In this document: positions 36,105 to 46,486 of the stretch, in pieces
How the letters are laid out: every line of letters begins with the position of its first letter
Position numbering within the stretch: the stretch's first letter is position 1
From: Lautropia mirabilis
GTDB taxonomy: Bacteria; Pseudomonadota; Gammaproteobacteria; Burkholderiales; Burkholderiaceae_E
Length of the DNA: 64,000 nucleotides
NCBI RefSeq assembly: GCF_900637555.1
Contig: NZ_LR134378.1
Coordinates: forward strand, 3,098,501-3,162,500
Direction of reading: 5' to 3'
Notes under the pieces: generated by a model
Databases searched by the model: none
What the model saw: only the letters and a program-made list of their open reading frames with translations
What the model was told of the DNA's origin: nothing
Program-made: the position numbers and the translations under genes

Positions 36105-37265
36105 TCAGTTTGATCCGGCTGGACGGCCGTCGGCGTCCGCTTCCAGATAGCCGGTCACTTCCAGGTTGAAGCCCGCCATGCTCGGCATCCGGCGCTCGCG
36201 TGTCAACAGTTTCATGCGCCCCACCCCCAGGTCCCGCAGGATCTGGGCGCCGATGCCGTAACTGCGCAACGTGCGCGAGTCATTGGCGCTGCCGGCGCGG
36301 CCGGCACCCGGCTCGGGATTGGCCCATTGCTCGATCTGGTCGGTGACCGTCTCGGCATCGGGGGCACAGTTGAGCATCAGCAGCACGCCGTTGCCGTGGG
36401 ACTGGATGGCCTGAAGCGCCGGATCCAGCGGCCAGGCATGGCGGCTGGCCACGCCCAGCAGATCCAGCGGCGAGAGCGGCTCGTGCACGCGCACCCAGGC
36501 TTCGTGGTCGGGCTGCGGCTTGCCCACGACCAGCGCCAGATGCGGCTGGCCCACGGTTTTGTCGCGGTAGGCGATCAGGTCCAGCTCACCCACCACGGTC
36601 TGCACCTTGTGCTGGCCGATGCGCTCGATCATCGATTCATGGGCGCTGCGATAGGCGATCAGGTCGGCAATGGTGCCGATCTTCAGGCCATGCTCGCGGG
36701 CGAACTCGATCAGGTCCGGCAGGCGCGCCATGGTGCCGTCTTCCTTCATGATCTCGCAGATCACGGCGGAAGGCGTGAGGCCCGTCAGTGCCCCCAGGTC
36801 GCAGCCGGCTTCGGTATGGCCAGCACGTGTCAGCACGCCACCGGGGCGCGCCATGACGGGGAAGACGTGGCCAGGCTGCACGATGTCGGAGGGCTTGGCG
36901 TCCGCGGCCACGGCGGCCTGGATGGTGCGCGCCCGGTCGGCCGCCGAGATGCCGGTGGTCACGCCTTCAGCCGCCTCGATGGACATCGTGAAGTTGGTGC
37001 TCATCTTGGTGCCGTTGACGGCCGTCATCAGCGGCAGCCGCAGCCGGCGGCAACGCTCTTCGGTCAGCGTCAGACAGACCAGGCCCCGCGCATGGCGGGC
37101 CATGAAGTTGATCGCCTCGGGCGTGACGAAGTCGGCCGCGATCAGCAGGTCGCCTTCGTTCTCGCGGTCCTCGTCATCGATCAGGATGACCATCTTGCCC
37201 GCACGGAAGTCCGCCAGGATCTCGGCGGTGCTTGCCACGGACGACAGCATCTCGTTCTTGGTCAC
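36105..37265 (-). CDS. ribB: DHBP synthase with degenerate GTP cyclohydrolase II domain
   Basis: A 386-residue two-domain protein. The N-terminal 3,4-dihydroxy-2-butanone 4-phosphate synthase domain (about 1-205) is intact: DDEDRENEGDLL, RHARGLVCLTL, GHTEAGCDLGALTG. The C-terminal RibA-like domain has lost the zinc-binding cysteines: where CLTGDxxxSxxCDCG is expected it reads PLSPLDLLGVASRHAW. It is therefore not a GTP cyclohydrolase II. This matches the RibBX type described in proteobacteria, in which the degenerate domain has a regulatory role. A separate ribA must exist elsewhere. Confidence 0.93.
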   Translation of the reverse strand: MTKNEMLSSVASTAEILADFRAGKMVILIDDEDRENEGDLLIAADFVTPEAINFMARHARGLVCLTLTEERCRRLRLPLMTAVNGTKMSTNFTMSIEAAEGVTTGISAADRARTIQAAVAADAKPSDIVQPGHVFPVMARPGGVLTRAGHTEAGCDLGALTGLTPSAVICEIMKEDGTMARLPDLIEFAREHGLKIGTIADLIAYRSAHESMIERIGQHKVQTVVGELDLIAYRDKTVGQPHLALVVGKPQPDHEAWVRVHEPLSPLDLLGVASRHAWPLDPALQAIQSHGNGVLLMLNCAPDAETVTDQIEQWANPEPGAGRAGSANDSRTLRSYGIGAQILRDLGVGRMKLLTRERRMPSMAGFNLEVTGYLEADADGRPAGSN

Positions 37266-37296
37266 GTGTATCTCCTGCGCGTGTGCGCTTTTTTCC

Positions 37297-38058
37297 TCAA
37301 TTCTGTGCGGGCAGCTTGCCAGCCACCTCCTGCATCCGTGCCAGGTAGCGGGCCACCGTGTCGATTTCCAGGTTGACCAGTCTGCCGGGGGCCTGGTGCT
37401 TGAGCGTGGTCTGCGCCACCGTGTGCGGGATCAGGTTGATCTGGAAGGCGCAGCACCACGGTTCCGACTCGGCATGTGCGCCACCGTGGGCGCCGGTCGC
37501 CGTGCCCGGGGCACCCGCCGAGGCAACCGAGGGGCCGCGCCCGGCCAGCACGGCGCGGGCCGCCTCCGGCCAGGCCGGGTCCGCAGCCTTGGCCAGCGGC
37601 AGGTCTTCCACGTGGTTGACGGTCAGGCTGACACCATCGACGGTGATGGATCCCTTGTAGACGAGAAAACCGGCCAGGGCCTGCGGCGCCAGGATCTCCA
37701 GCAGGTGGCTCTCGCCCACCGGCTCGAAGCGGCGCACCACCCCCAGACCATCCACGTGCCCCGACACCAGGTGGCCCCCCACCCGGTCCGACAGGCGCAT
37801 GGCCTTCTCCAGATTGACCGGCCCCTTGCCGGCCAGGCCGGTGGTGCGGCGCAGGCTCTCGGCCGACACATCCACGGCAAAGCCGTCGGCCGTCTTTTCG
37901 ACCACCGTCATGCAGGCGCCCTGGATGGCAATGGAGTCACCGATGGCAACATCCGACATGTCCAGCTCTCCGGCGGCGACATCCAGCCTGACGCCATCCT
38001 CTCCCAGCGGGGATACCTGGCGGATGCTGCCGATGGCGGCGACGATACCTGTGAACAT
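37297..38058 (-). CDS. ribE: Riboflavin synthase alpha chain
   Basis: It dismutates lumazine to riboflavin. Two lumazine-binding barrels: MFTGIVAAIGSI at the start and INLEKAMR/LVSGHVDGLG in the second. At 253 residues it is about 40 longer than usual because of a Gly/Ala/His-rich insertion (about residues 160-205) in the second barrel, just before FQINLIPHTVAQTTL. The insertion lacks motifs and probably forms a surface loop. Confidence 0.93.
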   Translation of the reverse strand: MFTGIVAAIGSIRQVSPLGEDGVRLDVAAGELDMSDVAIGDSIAIQGACMTVVEKTADGFAVDVSAESLRRTTGLAGKGPVNLEKAMRLSDRVGGHLVSGHVDGLGVVRRFEPVGESHLLEILAPQALAGFLVYKGSITVDGVSLTVNHVEDLPLAKAADPAWPEAARAVLAGRGPSVASAGAPGTATGAHGGAHAESEPWCCAFQINLIPHTVAQTTLKHQAPGRLVNLEIDTVARYLARMQEVAGKLPAQN

Positions 38059-38181
38059 GGTCTGCTTCCTGCGCTTGGAAAGGGAAGGCCGACGGACATC
38101 ATCCGCAGCCTGAATAAGAGGATGATAAAGAGAAAAGCGTCGCCGCGCCCTGCCCCGGGATCAATATCCTTGCTGCGGTGA

Positions 38182-38198
38182 CGGTGCATCATGCACCG
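38182..38198. repeat. 17-bp palindrome between ribD and ribE
   Basis: CGGTGCATCATGCACCG is a perfect inverted repeat (8-1-8) just after the ribD stop and 124 bases before the ribE start. It may be an operator or a short terminator stem; no T tract is clear. Confidence 0.6.
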
Positions 38199-38206
38199 AA
38201 GATGTA

Positions 38207-39364
38207 TCATGAAGCACGGACTGCCCCATTTGCGCCGGACGAGGCAGGTGATTCGTCCTGGGCCTCGGTCAGCACCCGAAGGCGCAGACGCAGATCATCA
38301 CCCACCGGCGTGGCCTCCCGCCACGCCAGCCGGATGCGATCATCCAGGCCCGGCACGGCCGGCAGCGCAAAGGCAGGCAGCCCCTGCCCCAGCAACGCGG
38401 GCGCCACATACAGCAGCAGCTCGTCCACACAGCCGGCCTGGATCAGCGCCGCATTCAGCCCCGCACCGGCCTCCACGTGCACCTCGTTGAAGCCAGCCTC
38501 GCCCATGGCGCGCATGAGCGCCGGCAGATCAACATGCCGACCATCCGCCGCCGGCAGGTACAGCAGCCGCACGCCACGATCCAGCAGCCGCTGGCGGTGA
38601 CCATCGTCAGGCCAATCGGGCGGCATGGCATGAGCCACCCAGGTCTCGCCCGGGCCGAAGATGGCGGCGTGCTCGCTGACCTGCAGCCGGGCATCCACCA
38701 GCACGCGCACCGGCTGGCGCTCTGTCGCCACGTGGCGCACCGTCAGCGCGGGATTGTCGGCCTGCACGGTGCCGCTGCCCGTGAGGATGGCGCTAGCCCG
38801 CGCCCGCCAAGCATGGCCATCGGTGCGCGCTGCCTCCCCCGTGATCCACTGGCTTTCGCCATCCGGCAAGGCGATGAAGCCATCCAGCGAGGTGGCCGCC
38901 TTCAGGCGTACCCAGGGCCTGCCCCTCTGCATCCGCGAGATGAACCCCTCGTTCAGTGCCCGGGCCTCTTCTTCCAGCAGCCCGCAGCGAACATCAATGC
39001 CTGCTGCCCGCAGCCGGCCCAGCCCCTGCCCGTTGACCAGCGGGTTGGGGTCTTCCATGGCTGCCACCACGCGCGCCACCCCGGCCTCGACCAGACGGTC
39101 GGCACAGGGCCCGGTCCGTCCGTGATGGGAACAGGGTTCGAGCGTGACATAGGCCGTCGCGCCACGCGCCCGCTCGCCGGCCTGCTGCAGCGCCAGCACT
39201 TCGGCATGGGGCTCGCCGGCCCGCCGATGCCAGCCTTCGCCCACCACCTCGCCATCCCGCACGATGACGCAGCCCACACGCGGATTGGGCATGGTGGTAT
39301 TGACGCCCTGCCAGGCCAGGTCGATGGCCCGCTGCATGGCCCGGCGATCGTCTTCGGTGTACAT
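38207..39364 (-). CDS. ribD: Riboflavin biosynthesis deaminase/reductase
   Basis: A 385-residue bifunctional enzyme. The N-terminal cytidine-deaminase-like domain has HAEVLAL and PCSHHGRTGPCA zinc ligands; the C-terminal reductase domain starts near residue 150 (RPWVRLKAATSLDG). It makes the pyrimidine precursor of riboflavin. The ATG at 39362-39364 is one base after the nrdR stop. Confidence 0.95.
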   Translation of the reverse strand: MYTEDDRRAMQRAIDLAWQGVNTTMPNPRVGCVIVRDGEVVGEGWHRRAGEPHAEVLALQQAGERARGATAYVTLEPCSHHGRTGPCADRLVEAGVARVVAAMEDPNPLVNGQGLGRLRAAGIDVRCGLLEEEARALNEGFISRMQRGRPWVRLKAATSLDGFIALPDGESQWITGEAARTDGHAWRARASAILTGSGTVQADNPALTVRHVATERQPVRVLVDARLQVSEHAAIFGPGETWVAHAMPPDWPDDGHRQRLLDRGVRLLYLPAADGRHVDLPALMRAMGEAGFNEVHVEAGAGLNAALIQAGCVDELLLYVAPALLGQGLPAFALPAVPGLDDRIRLAWREATPVGDDLRLRLRVLTEAQDESPASSGANGAVRAS

Positions 39365-39365
39365 G

Positions 39366-39926
39366 TCAGTTTTTCTTCCTGACCGAGGCCTCCGACAGGC
39401 CCGAGGCGTCATTCCGGGGCGTGTCGTCATCGGCCAGCGTCGGGTCGGCAGCCTGTGCCTGTCCGGCGGACTCCTGCCGGCCCCCGATCTCCTGGATGGC
39501 GTCGGCAAAGGCCTCGATGTCCTCGAACTGTCGATAGACCGAGGCAAAGCGGATGTAGGCCACCGTGTCCAGCTCGCGCAGCACGCCCATCACCTGCTCG
39601 CCGATGGACTGACTGGGAATCTCGCGCACGCCCAGCTTGAAGAGCCGGGTCTCGACCTGATCCAGCGCATTTTCCAGCGCCTCATCCGACACCGGGCGCT
39701 TGCGGAGCGCCAGCCGCATCGAATACTCCAGCTTGGAGCGCTCGTAGGGCACGCGCCGACCGTCACTCTTGATGACATCGGGCATCGACAGCTCGACGCG
39801 CTCATAGGTCGTGAAGCGCCGGTCGCAGGCCGTGCAGCGGCGGCGGCGGCGGATGCGATCGCCGCCGTCGAGCACCCGGGTTTCCATCACCTGGGTGTCG
39901 GTATGGTTACAGAATGGGCAATGCAT
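39366..39926 (-). CDS. nrdR: Transcriptional repressor NrdR
   Basis: It represses ribonucleotide reductase genes in response to (d)ATP. The N-terminal zinc ribbon MHCPFCNHTDTQV...RRRRCTACDRRF is followed by an ATP-cone (about 49-139). At 186 residues it has about 35 extra low-complexity residues at the C-terminus. glyA-nrdR-ribD is a conserved order. Confidence 0.95.
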   Translation of the reverse strand: MHCPFCNHTDTQVMETRVLDGGDRIRRRRRCTACDRRFTTYERVELSMPDVIKSDGRRVPYERSKLEYSMRLALRKRPVSDEALENALDQVETRLFKLGVREIPSQSIGEQVMGVLRELDTVAYIRFASVYRQFEDIEAFADAIQEIGGRQESAGQAQAADPTLADDDTPRNDASGLSEASVRKKN

Positions 39927-39956
39927 GCGGCCTCATCCCCATTCGGTCAGCGCATC

Positions 39957-41210
39957 TCAGCCATAGACCGGGAAACGCGCCGTCAGCTCATCCACTCGCT
40001 CGCGGACGGCGGCCAGGTGTGCCTCGTCGTTCGGCTTGTCCAGCACGTCGGAAATCAGCTCGCCCACCAGGCGTGCTTCCTGCGTGCCGAAGCCGCGCGT
40101 GGTCATGGCCGGCGAACCGACACGGATGCCGCTGGTGACGAAGGGCTTCTCGGGGTCGTTCGGGATGGCGTTCTTGTTGACCGTGATGTGCGCCCGGCCC
40201 AGAGCGGCCTCGGCGTCCTTGCCGGTGATGCCGCGCGAACGCAGATCCACCAGCATCACGTGCGATTCGGTCCGCCCCGACACGATGCGGAAGCCCTTCT
40301 CCACCAGCGTCTCGGCCAGCGCCTTCGCATTGGCCACCACCTGCTGCTGGTAGGTCTTGAAGGCGGGCTCCAGCGCTTCCTTGAAGGCCACGGCCTTGCC
40401 GGCGATGACGTGCATCAGCGGGCCGCCCTGCAGGCCGGGGAAGATGGCGGAGTTGATGGCCTTCTCGTGCTCGGGCTTCATCAGGATGAAGCCGCCACGC
40501 GGGCCGCGCAGGCTCTTGTGCGTGGTAGAGGTGACCACGTCGGCGTGCGGCACCGGGTTGGGGTACACGCCACCGGCGATCAGGCCGGCGTAGTGCGCCA
40601 TGTCCACCATGAAGATGGCGCCCACGTCCTTGGCCACCCGGGCAAAGCGCGCCCAGTCGATGACCAGCGAATAGGCCGAGGCGCCGGCAATGATGATGCG
40701 CGGCTTGTGCTCGTGCGCCAGACGCTCCATCTGGTCGTAGTCGATCTCTTCCTTCTCGTTCAGGCCGTAGGACACCACGTTGAACCAGCGGCCCGACATG
40801 TTGACCGGCGAGCCGTGCGTGAGGTGACCGCCCATGGCCAGCGACATGCCCAGGATGGTGTCACCCGGCTTGGCCAGCCCCAGGAACACGGCCTGGTTGG
40901 CCTGCGAGCCCGAATTGGGCTGCACGTTGGCGGCCTCGGCCCCGAAGAGCTGCTTCACGCGGTCCAGCGCCAGCTGCTCGGCCACGTCCACGCACTCGCA
41001 GCCACCGTAGTAGCGCTTGCCGGGATAGCCCTCGGCATACTTGTTGGTGAGCTGGCTGCCCTGGGCTTCCATCACCGCCGGGCTGGTGTAGTTCTCCGAC
41101 GCGATCAGCTCGATGTGAGCCTCCTGGCGGCGGTTCTCGTTGCGGATGGCATCCCAGAGGGCGGGATCGACCTGGGCAAGCGTCTGTTTGCGATCAAACA
41201 TGTGATGCAC
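39957..41210 (-). CDS. glyA: Serine hydroxymethyltransferase
   Basis: A PLP enzyme interconverting serine and glycine with transfer of a one-carbon unit to tetrahydrofolate. 417 residues with the PLP lysine segment [15 protein letters not shown] and N-terminal [16 protein letters not shown]. Both M1 and M4 could be the start. It is 30 bases before nrdR. Confidence 0.97.
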   Translation of the reverse strand: MHHMFDRKQTLAQVDPALWDAIRNENRRQEAHIELIASENYTSPAVMEAQGSQLTNKYAEGYPGKRYYGGCECVDVAEQLALDRVKQLFGAEAANVQPNSGSQANQAVFLGLAKPGDTILGMSLAMGGHLTHGSPVNMSGRWFNVVSYGLNEKEEIDYDQMERLAHEHKPRIIIAGASAYSLVIDWARFARVAKDVGAIFMVDMAHYAGLIAGGVYPNPVPHADVVTSTTHKSLRGPRGGFILMKPEHEKAINSAIFPGLQGGPLMHVIAGKAVAFKEALEPAFKTYQQQVVANAKALAETLVEKGFRIVSGRTESHVMLVDLRSRGITGKDAEAALGRAHITVNKNAIPNDPEKPFVTSGIRVGSPAMTTRGFGTQEARLVGELISDVLDKPNDEAHLAAVRERVDELTARFPVYG

Positions 41211-41403
41211 TCCGAGGCTGCAGGGCAGCCAGACAGTTATGAGAAGAACCCTGCCCAGGCGGACGGCAGGCGACGAAGGAACCCGACCGCTTCCCGGTAG
41301 TACTCTACCCGATCGCCAGTCACGGCCGGACCAATGAGTTTAGCCAAAGCCGTCAGCCCACGCCAGCGAGGCCCGGCTCAGCCCCCGCGCGTTCAGAAAA
41401 ACC

Positions 41404-42138
41404 TCAGCCGATCCGGCCCAGCAGCGCCGCCGGCCGCTGCCGCGGGTCGATCTCGTCCCGACTGGCCACCAGATGCGCAATGTCCGCCCATTGCAGGATC
41501 TCCCAGCGCCCGGCCTGCCAGCGCAGCTGGCAGATGCAGGCGTTGTGGATGGGGAAGTCGCGCGGCTCAGAAACGGGCTTGCCCGTCACCAGCCGGTAGA
41601 TCGCGTCCAGCACGCCGCCATGGCTCACCACAACCACGCGCTGGCCGCGATAGCGCTGCACCAGCCCGGCCAGTGCCGCCTCGATGCGCGCACGCACCTG
41701 CATCAGGCTCTCGCCCCCCTGCAGGTCCAGATCCGGATCCCGCGCCTCGATCCGCCGATAGGTTTCGGGATCCTCCCGCTGGATGTCGGCATAGACCCAG
41801 CCCTGGAAGCGCCCGAAATGCCGCTCGCGCCAGACGGTCTCCGGCACCACCGGCACGCCGGTCACGGCGCCGATTTCCGCCGCTGTCTGGCTGGCACGCA
41901 GCAGGTCGCTGCAATGGATAGCATCCACCATGCCGGGTGCAAAGCGCGCCGCGGCTGCCTTCGCCTGCTGCACACCCACCGCGTTGAGCGGCTCGTCCAG
42001 CTGCCCCTGGATGCGCCGCACCATGTTCCAGTCGGTCTCGCCGTGCCGCACCAGCACAAGGCGCACGCCGTCGGGCAGCGTACCGGCCTCCAGCCCCTCC
42101 AGCGCAGGTGCAGCACCTTCCGATGCAGCAGCCGTCAT
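41404..42138 (-). CDS. Histidine phosphatase (phosphoglycerate mutase-like)
   Basis: A 244-residue branch-1 histidine phosphatase with the catalytic [12 protein letters not shown] (about 27-38) and a second His in [10 protein letters not shown]. It is close to GpmB/CobC-type phosphatases; the substrate is not predictable. Its start overlaps the tyrS stop by 4 bases. The first 20 residues are an Ala/Glu-rich extension. Confidence 0.88.
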   Translation of the reverse strand: MTAAASEGAAPALEGLEAGTLPDGVRLVLVRHGETDWNMVRRIQGQLDEPLNAVGVQQAKAAAARFAPGMVDAIHCSDLLRASQTAAEIGAVTGVPVVPETVWRERHFGRFQGWVYADIQREDPETYRRIEARDPDLDLQGGESLMQVRARIEAALAGLVQRYRGQRVVVVSHGGVLDAIYRLVTGKPVSEPRDFPIHNACICQLRWQAGRWEILQWADIAHLVASRDEIDPRQRPAALLGRIG

Positions 42139-43355
42139 GCCACCGTCACCCGGCGGAACTTGCGCTTGCCCACCTGCACGACGTAGGTGCCGGCCGGCAG
42201 CGTGAGGCCCCGGTCGGTCACCACCGAGCCGTCGACGCGCACGCCGTTCTGGGCCAGCATCCGTCCCGCCTCCGAGGCCGACGGCACCAGCCCGCTGTCA
42301 CGCAGGACGGCCACGATGCCCAGCGGCGCGCCGGAAAGCGTCACCTCCTCGATCTCGTCGGGCACCCCGCCCCGCGCGCGCAGCTCGAAGTCCTCCACCG
42401 CCGCATCGCTGGAGCCCGCCCCGTGGAAGCGCTCCACCAGCTCGCGGGCCAGCAGCACCTTGGCTTCCTTCGGGTTGCGGCCGGCCTCGCACTCGGCCCG
42501 CAGCGCGTCGATCTCGCTCATCGGCCGGAACGACAGCAGCGTGAAATAGCGCCACATCATGGCGTCGGAAATCGACATCACCTTGGCAAACATCGTGTTG
42601 GCCGGCTCGGTGATGCCCACGTAGTTGCCCTTGGACTTGGACATCTTCTCGACGCCATCCAGCCCTTCCAGCAGCGGCATCGTCAGCACGCACTGCGGCT
42701 CCTTGCCGTACTCGCGCTGCAGCTCGCGCCCCACCAGCAGGTTGAACTTCTGGTCAGTACCGCCCAGCTCCAGATCCGCCTCCAGCACGACCGAGTCGTA
42801 GCCCTGCAGGAGCGGGTACAGCATCTCGTGCACCGAGATGGGCACCCCGGCCTTCAGCCGCTTGGTGAAATCGTCACGCTCCAGGATGCGCGCCACCGTG
42901 TAGCGCGAGGCCAGCTGCACCATGTCGCGCAGACCGATCTTGTCGCACCAGGCCGAGTTGTAGCGGATCTCAGTCCGCTCCGGGTCCAGCACGAGGCTTG
43001 CCTGCCGGAAGTAGGTCTGAGCGTTCTGCTCGATCTGCTCACGGGTGAGCGGCGGGCGCGTCGAATTGCGCCCCGAGGGGTCACCGATCGAGGCCGTGAA
43101 GTCCCCGATCAGGAAGATCACCTGGTGCCCCAGGTCCTGGAGCTGGCGCATCTTGTTCAGCACCACCGTGTGGCCCAGGTGCAGATCCGGCGCCGTGGGA
43201 TCCAGCCCCAGCTTGATGCGCAGCGGCCTGTTCTCCTTCAGGCTGCGCCGGAGCTTGGCAGCCAGCTCCGTCTCGACGAGCAGCTCGTCGATTCCACGCT
43301 TGATGATGGCCAGCGACTGCTGGACGGTCTCTTCGATCGGATCACTGGATGACAT
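42135..43355 (-). CDS. tyrS: Tyrosyl-tRNA synthetase
   Basis: A class I synthetase of 406 residues, TyrRS-long type. It has the HIGH-equivalent PDLHLGH, the KMSKS loop KMSKSKGN and a C-terminal S4 domain. The ATG at 43353-43355 was chosen because the conserved MSSSDP...[14 protein letters not shown] begins there; the longer open frame upstream is unrelated. Divergent from the M23 peptidase. Confidence 0.96.
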   Translation of the reverse strand: MSSSDPIEETVQQSLAIIKRGIDELLVETELAAKLRRSLKENRPLRIKLGLDPTAPDLHLGHTVVLNKMRQLQDLGHQVIFLIGDFTASIGDPSGRNSTRPPLTREQIEQNAQTYFRQASLVLDPERTEIRYNSAWCDKIGLRDMVQLASRYTVARILERDDFTKRLKAGVPISVHEMLYPLLQGYDSVVLEADLELGGTDQKFNLLVGRELQREYGKEPQCVLTMPLLEGLDGVEKMSKSKGNYVGITEPANTMFAKVMSISDAMMWRYFTLLSFRPMSEIDALRAECEAGRNPKEAKVLLARELVERFHGAGSSDAAVEDFELRARGGVPDEIEEVTLSGAPLGIVAVLRDSGLVPSASEAGRMLAQNGVRVDGSVVTDRGLTLPAGTYVVQVGKRKFRRVTVA

Positions 43356-43749
43356 GAGAGGGACAAAATGTGAGAGCTTAGGGGGTTTGCAGGTGCGCGT
43401 TCTCACGAACGGGCAGAAAAGACGACTTACCAACGTGCGTTTGACGTTAGAATCTGGGCTCATAAGCCTGTTCCCGAACATTCGAAGCTTTTTGCGACAC
43501 CCTGGCCGCCACTCGTCGGTCGCGTCCGCCGGCGCGTCGACAAGGGACTTGCCGCAGCAAGCTCGGGCTTCGGTGCGTGCAGCAGCCTCCGGGCGTCGCA
43601 CGCGCCAAAGCGGTCGGGAACGGCAGCCAGATCAACCGGGCATGCCGCCGCTTCTGGAAGATTCTATCCGAGGCTACCAGGCGGCAGCCCAGTTCTTCCC
43701 CCGGTTCTCCGACTGCCGGAGGCCGGGCAGCCCGATTCCCACGCCACGC
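43356..43749. other. Divergent intergenic region tyrS / M23 peptidase
   Basis: A 394-base control region. I find no gene and no convincing -35/-10 pair; the open frames crossing it are extensions of the flanking genes without family similarity. It may hold a tyrS leader. Confidence 0.5.
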
Positions 43750-45042
43750 ATGCACAATTCTCCCGGTAAACGACTCGCCTCTGCCCTGGGCGCTGCCTTC
43801 TCCGTCGCCACGCTGACCGCCTTTGCGGTCGCGCCGCTGACCGAGGAACCGCCGCCGCACGCCCGTGTCATCGAACCCGTGTCGCTTGCCCCCCAGCCGC
43901 TGCCCACCACCGGCGCCTTCCACCGCGAGATCACCATCTCCCGCGGCGAGTCGGTCGGCAGCCTGCTGCGCAAGCTCGGCCAGCAGGACATGTCGCTCAT
44001 CGAGTTCGTTCGCCGTGACGCCACGGCACGCAAGCTCCTGAGCCTCACGCCGGGCAGCACCGTCAACGCCACGCTCGACCAGCAGAACCGCATCCAGTCG
44101 CTGGCCTATCCCCTGCCCTACAACAGCCAGGGCAAGACCCCGCCGCAGCAGCTGGTGCTGTCGCTCAAGAACGGCAAGTGGGAAGCCCGCATCCAGGACC
44201 ACGTACTGGAGCGCCGCCTCATCACGCGCTCGGCCCGGGTCAACACCACCCTGTTCGCCGCCACGGATGCCGCCGGCATCCCGTCGGCCGTCTCCAGCCG
44301 CATCGCCGAAGTCTTCGGGTCCGACATCGACTTCCACCGTGAGGTGAAGAAAGGCGACCGCCTGCGGCTCGTCTACGAGATGTTTGTCGACCCCGCCTCG
44401 CTGGGTGAAGGCCAGCCTGGCCGCATCCTCGCCATCGAGTACGTCTCCGGCGACCGCCGACTGGACGCGCTGTGGTTTGCCCGCCCTGACGGCGAAGGCG
44501 ACTACTACAGCTTCGACGGCCAGGCCCTCAAGCGCCGCTTCCTGCGCTCGCCGCTCGAGTACACCCGCATCAGCTCCGGCTTCAGCCTGGGCCGCCGCCA
44601 CCCCGTCTTCCGTGACTGGCGCGTCCACAAGGGCATCGACTACGCCGCACCTACGGGCACCAAGATCCGTTCCGTCGGCGACGGCACGATCGAGTTCCTG
44701 GGCACTCAGCGTGGTTACGGCAATGTCATCATCGTCAAGCACGACGACGTCCAGCGCACCCTCTACGCCCACATGTCGCGCTTCTCGCCCAAGCTGCGCC
44801 TGGGCGACAAGATCAAACAGGGCCAGGTCATCGGCGAGGTCGGCCAGACCGGCTGGGCTACCGGTCCGCACCTGCACTTCGAGTTCCAGGTCAACGGCCA
44901 GCAGATCGACCCCAACACCATGCTGCCCCAGCCTGCCCCCGCCCTGGATACGGCAAGCCGCAACCAGCTGCGCGCCCAGGCCGAACAGGTCATCGACCTG
45001 ATGCGCTGGCAGGAATCCACCACGGTGGCCTCGTTCGAATAA
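43750..45042 (+). CDS. M23-family peptidoglycan endopeptidase
   Basis: A 430-residue periplasmic protein. It has an N-terminal hydrophobic anchor or signal (about 8-28), an OapA/LysM-like region (about 55-100) and a LytM/M23 domain. Metal ligands are in HKGIDYAAPTGT and GPHLHFEF. It should cut peptide cross-links during wall growth. The start at 43750 is where the signal-like segment begins. An intrinsic terminator follows. Its neighbour anmK recycles wall fragments, so the two work on the same polymer. Confidence 0.92.
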   Translation: MHNSPGKRLASALGAAFSVATLTAFAVAPLTEEPPPHARVIEPVSLAPQPLPTTGAFHREITISRGESVGSLLRKLGQQDMSLIEFVRRDATARKLLSLTPGSTVNATLDQQNRIQSLAYPLPYNSQGKTPPQQLVLSLKNGKWEARIQDHVLERRLITRSARVNTTLFAATDAAGIPSAVSSRIAEVFGSDIDFHREVKKGDRLRLVYEMFVDPASLGEGQPGRILAIEYVSGDRRLDALWFARPDGEGDYYSFDGQALKRRFLRSPLEYTRISSGFSLGRRHPVFRDWRVHKGIDYAAPTGTKIRSVGDGTIEFLGTQRGYGNVIIVKHDDVQRTLYAHMSRFSPKLRLGDKIKQGQVIGEVGQTGWATGPHLHFEFQVNGQQIDPNTMLPQPAPALDTASRNQLRAQAEQVIDLMRWQESTTVASFE

Positions 45043-45122
45043 GCGCCGGCAGCGTGCCGCGTGGCGGCCCTTGGCCAGACCAGGCCGGAGGCTGCTGACC
45101 GAGGTCCCGGAACCCACACCAT

Positions 45123-45145
45123 GCGCCCGCCTGACGGGCGCTTTT
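45123..45145 (+). terminator. Intrinsic terminator after the M23 gene
   Basis: 7-bp arms GCGCCCG/CGGGCGC with a 5-base loop and a TTTT run. It ends before the anmK start and helps place that start at 45163. Confidence 0.75.
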
Positions 45146-45162
45146 CATTCCATCCAGGCCCC

Positions 45163-46338
45163 ATGCAGCACGACGCCCCCATCCGCCCCGCTCCCCAGGC
45201 AGTCTTCACCCACACGGACGAGATACACGCCGGCCTGATGTCCGGCACCAGCATGGATGGCGTCGATGGCGTGCTGATCGCCTTCGACGAGCAAGGCAGG
45301 ATTCGCCAGACCCTGACCAGCGCCTTCGTGCCCATGCCCGAACCGCTGCGCCGTCAGCTCACGGGCCTGCAGCACCCTGCCTCCGATGAACTGGCTGCCG
45401 CCGCGCGCGCAGGTCAGCAACTGGCAGACCTCTACGCCGAATGCGTGCAACAGCTGCTGCAACAGAGCGGCGTCTCGTCCCGGCAGGTGCGCGCGCTGGG
45501 CGCCCATGGCCAGACCGTACGCCACGTGCCCGCCGAAGGCTACACCCTGCAGCTGCTTGACGCCCCACGCCTGGCCGAAGCCACCGGCATCGATGTCGTT
45601 GCCGACCTGCGCAGCGCCGACGTTGCCGCCGGCGGCCAGGGCGCTCCGCTGATGCCGGCCTTCCATGCCCATGTCTTTGCCGGCCTGCAGGGCCGCTACG
45701 GCATCCTCAACCTGGGGGGCATCGCCAATCTCACCGTCATCGACACGCAGCAGTCCACCCCCACGGTCATCGGCTTCGACACCGGCCCGGCCAACACCCT
45801 GCTCGATGGCTGGATCGAGGCCCACCACGGCCACCGCTATGACCACCACGGCCAGTGGGCCGCCAGCGGCCGTGCCATTCCTGCGTTGCTCGAACGCCTG
45901 CTGGCTGAGCCCTACTTCGCCCGCCCTGCTCCCAAGAGCACCGGGCGCGACCTCTTCAACCTGTCCTGGCTGAAGCAGCACCTGCAGGCACACCCGGATG
46001 CCGCTGCCGCCGACGTGCAGGCCACCCTGCTGGCCCTCACCGCAGAAAGCACCGCCCAGGCCATCCGTGCCCAGAAGCTGTCGGCCGTCTACCTGTGTGG
46101 CGGCGGCGCAGAAAACGCCGGACTCGCGCAAGCCATCCAGCAAGCCGTTGGCCCCGAGACCCTCGTGCAGAGCACCCACGCCCTGGGCATTGCCCCTCAG
46201 GCCGTGGAAGCCAGCGGCTTTGCCTGGCTGGCACGGCAGCGCGTGCACGAAGCCCCCATCCCGCTCACCCGCATCACCGGTTCACGCCACGACAGCATTC
46301 TGGGGGCCTGGCACAAGGCTCCGGCGCGCCAGCGCTGA
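45163..46338 (+). CDS. anmK: Anhydro-N-acetylmuramic acid kinase
   Basis: It converts anhydroMurNAc to MurNAc-6-phosphate in cell-wall recycling. 391 residues of the ASKHA fold, with GLMSGTSMDGVDGVL, LNLGGIANLT, GFDTGPANTLLDG and LCGGGAENAGL. The upstream terminator excludes earlier in-frame starts at 45061 and 45121. Confidence 0.95.
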   Translation: MQHDAPIRPAPQAVFTHTDEIHAGLMSGTSMDGVDGVLIAFDEQGRIRQTLTSAFVPMPEPLRRQLTGLQHPASDELAAAARAGQQLADLYAECVQQLLQQSGVSSRQVRALGAHGQTVRHVPAEGYTLQLLDAPRLAEATGIDVVADLRSADVAAGGQGAPLMPAFHAHVFAGLQGRYGILNLGGIANLTVIDTQQSTPTVIGFDTGPANTLLDGWIEAHHGHRYDHHGQWAASGRAIPALLERLLAEPYFARPAPKSTGRDLFNLSWLKQHLQAHPDAAAADVQATLLALTAESTAQAIRAQKLSAVYLCGGGAENAGLAQAIQQAVGPETLVQSTHALGIAPQAVEASGFAWLARQRVHEAPIPLTRITGSRHDSILGAWHKAPARQR

Positions 46339-46486
46339 AGCATCACAACGCAAGGCCTCACCACCTTCACGCCTGAGACCTCACAAACTGGTACGGTCCC
46401 TTCCGCATGACGCAGGGCCTCATCACACCAACGCAGGGACTGACAAGACGCCTTCCCTGCGCCCTCCCGACAGCCCCGCAGCCAAC

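Noticed and set aside
37266..38206. FMN riboswitch (RFN element) in the riboflavin operon
   Set aside because: A GGGGCAGGG-like string occurs upstream of ribE, but the other conserved blocks of the RFN element are missing.
43045..43749. N-terminal extension of the M23 peptidase
   Set aside because: The frame is open far upstream but runs antisense through tyrS and shows no protein similarity; the signal-like segment starts at 43750.
45061..45162. Longer anmK starting at 45061 or 45121
   Set aside because: These codons overlap the intrinsic terminator of the preceding gene; conserved sequence begins after 45163.
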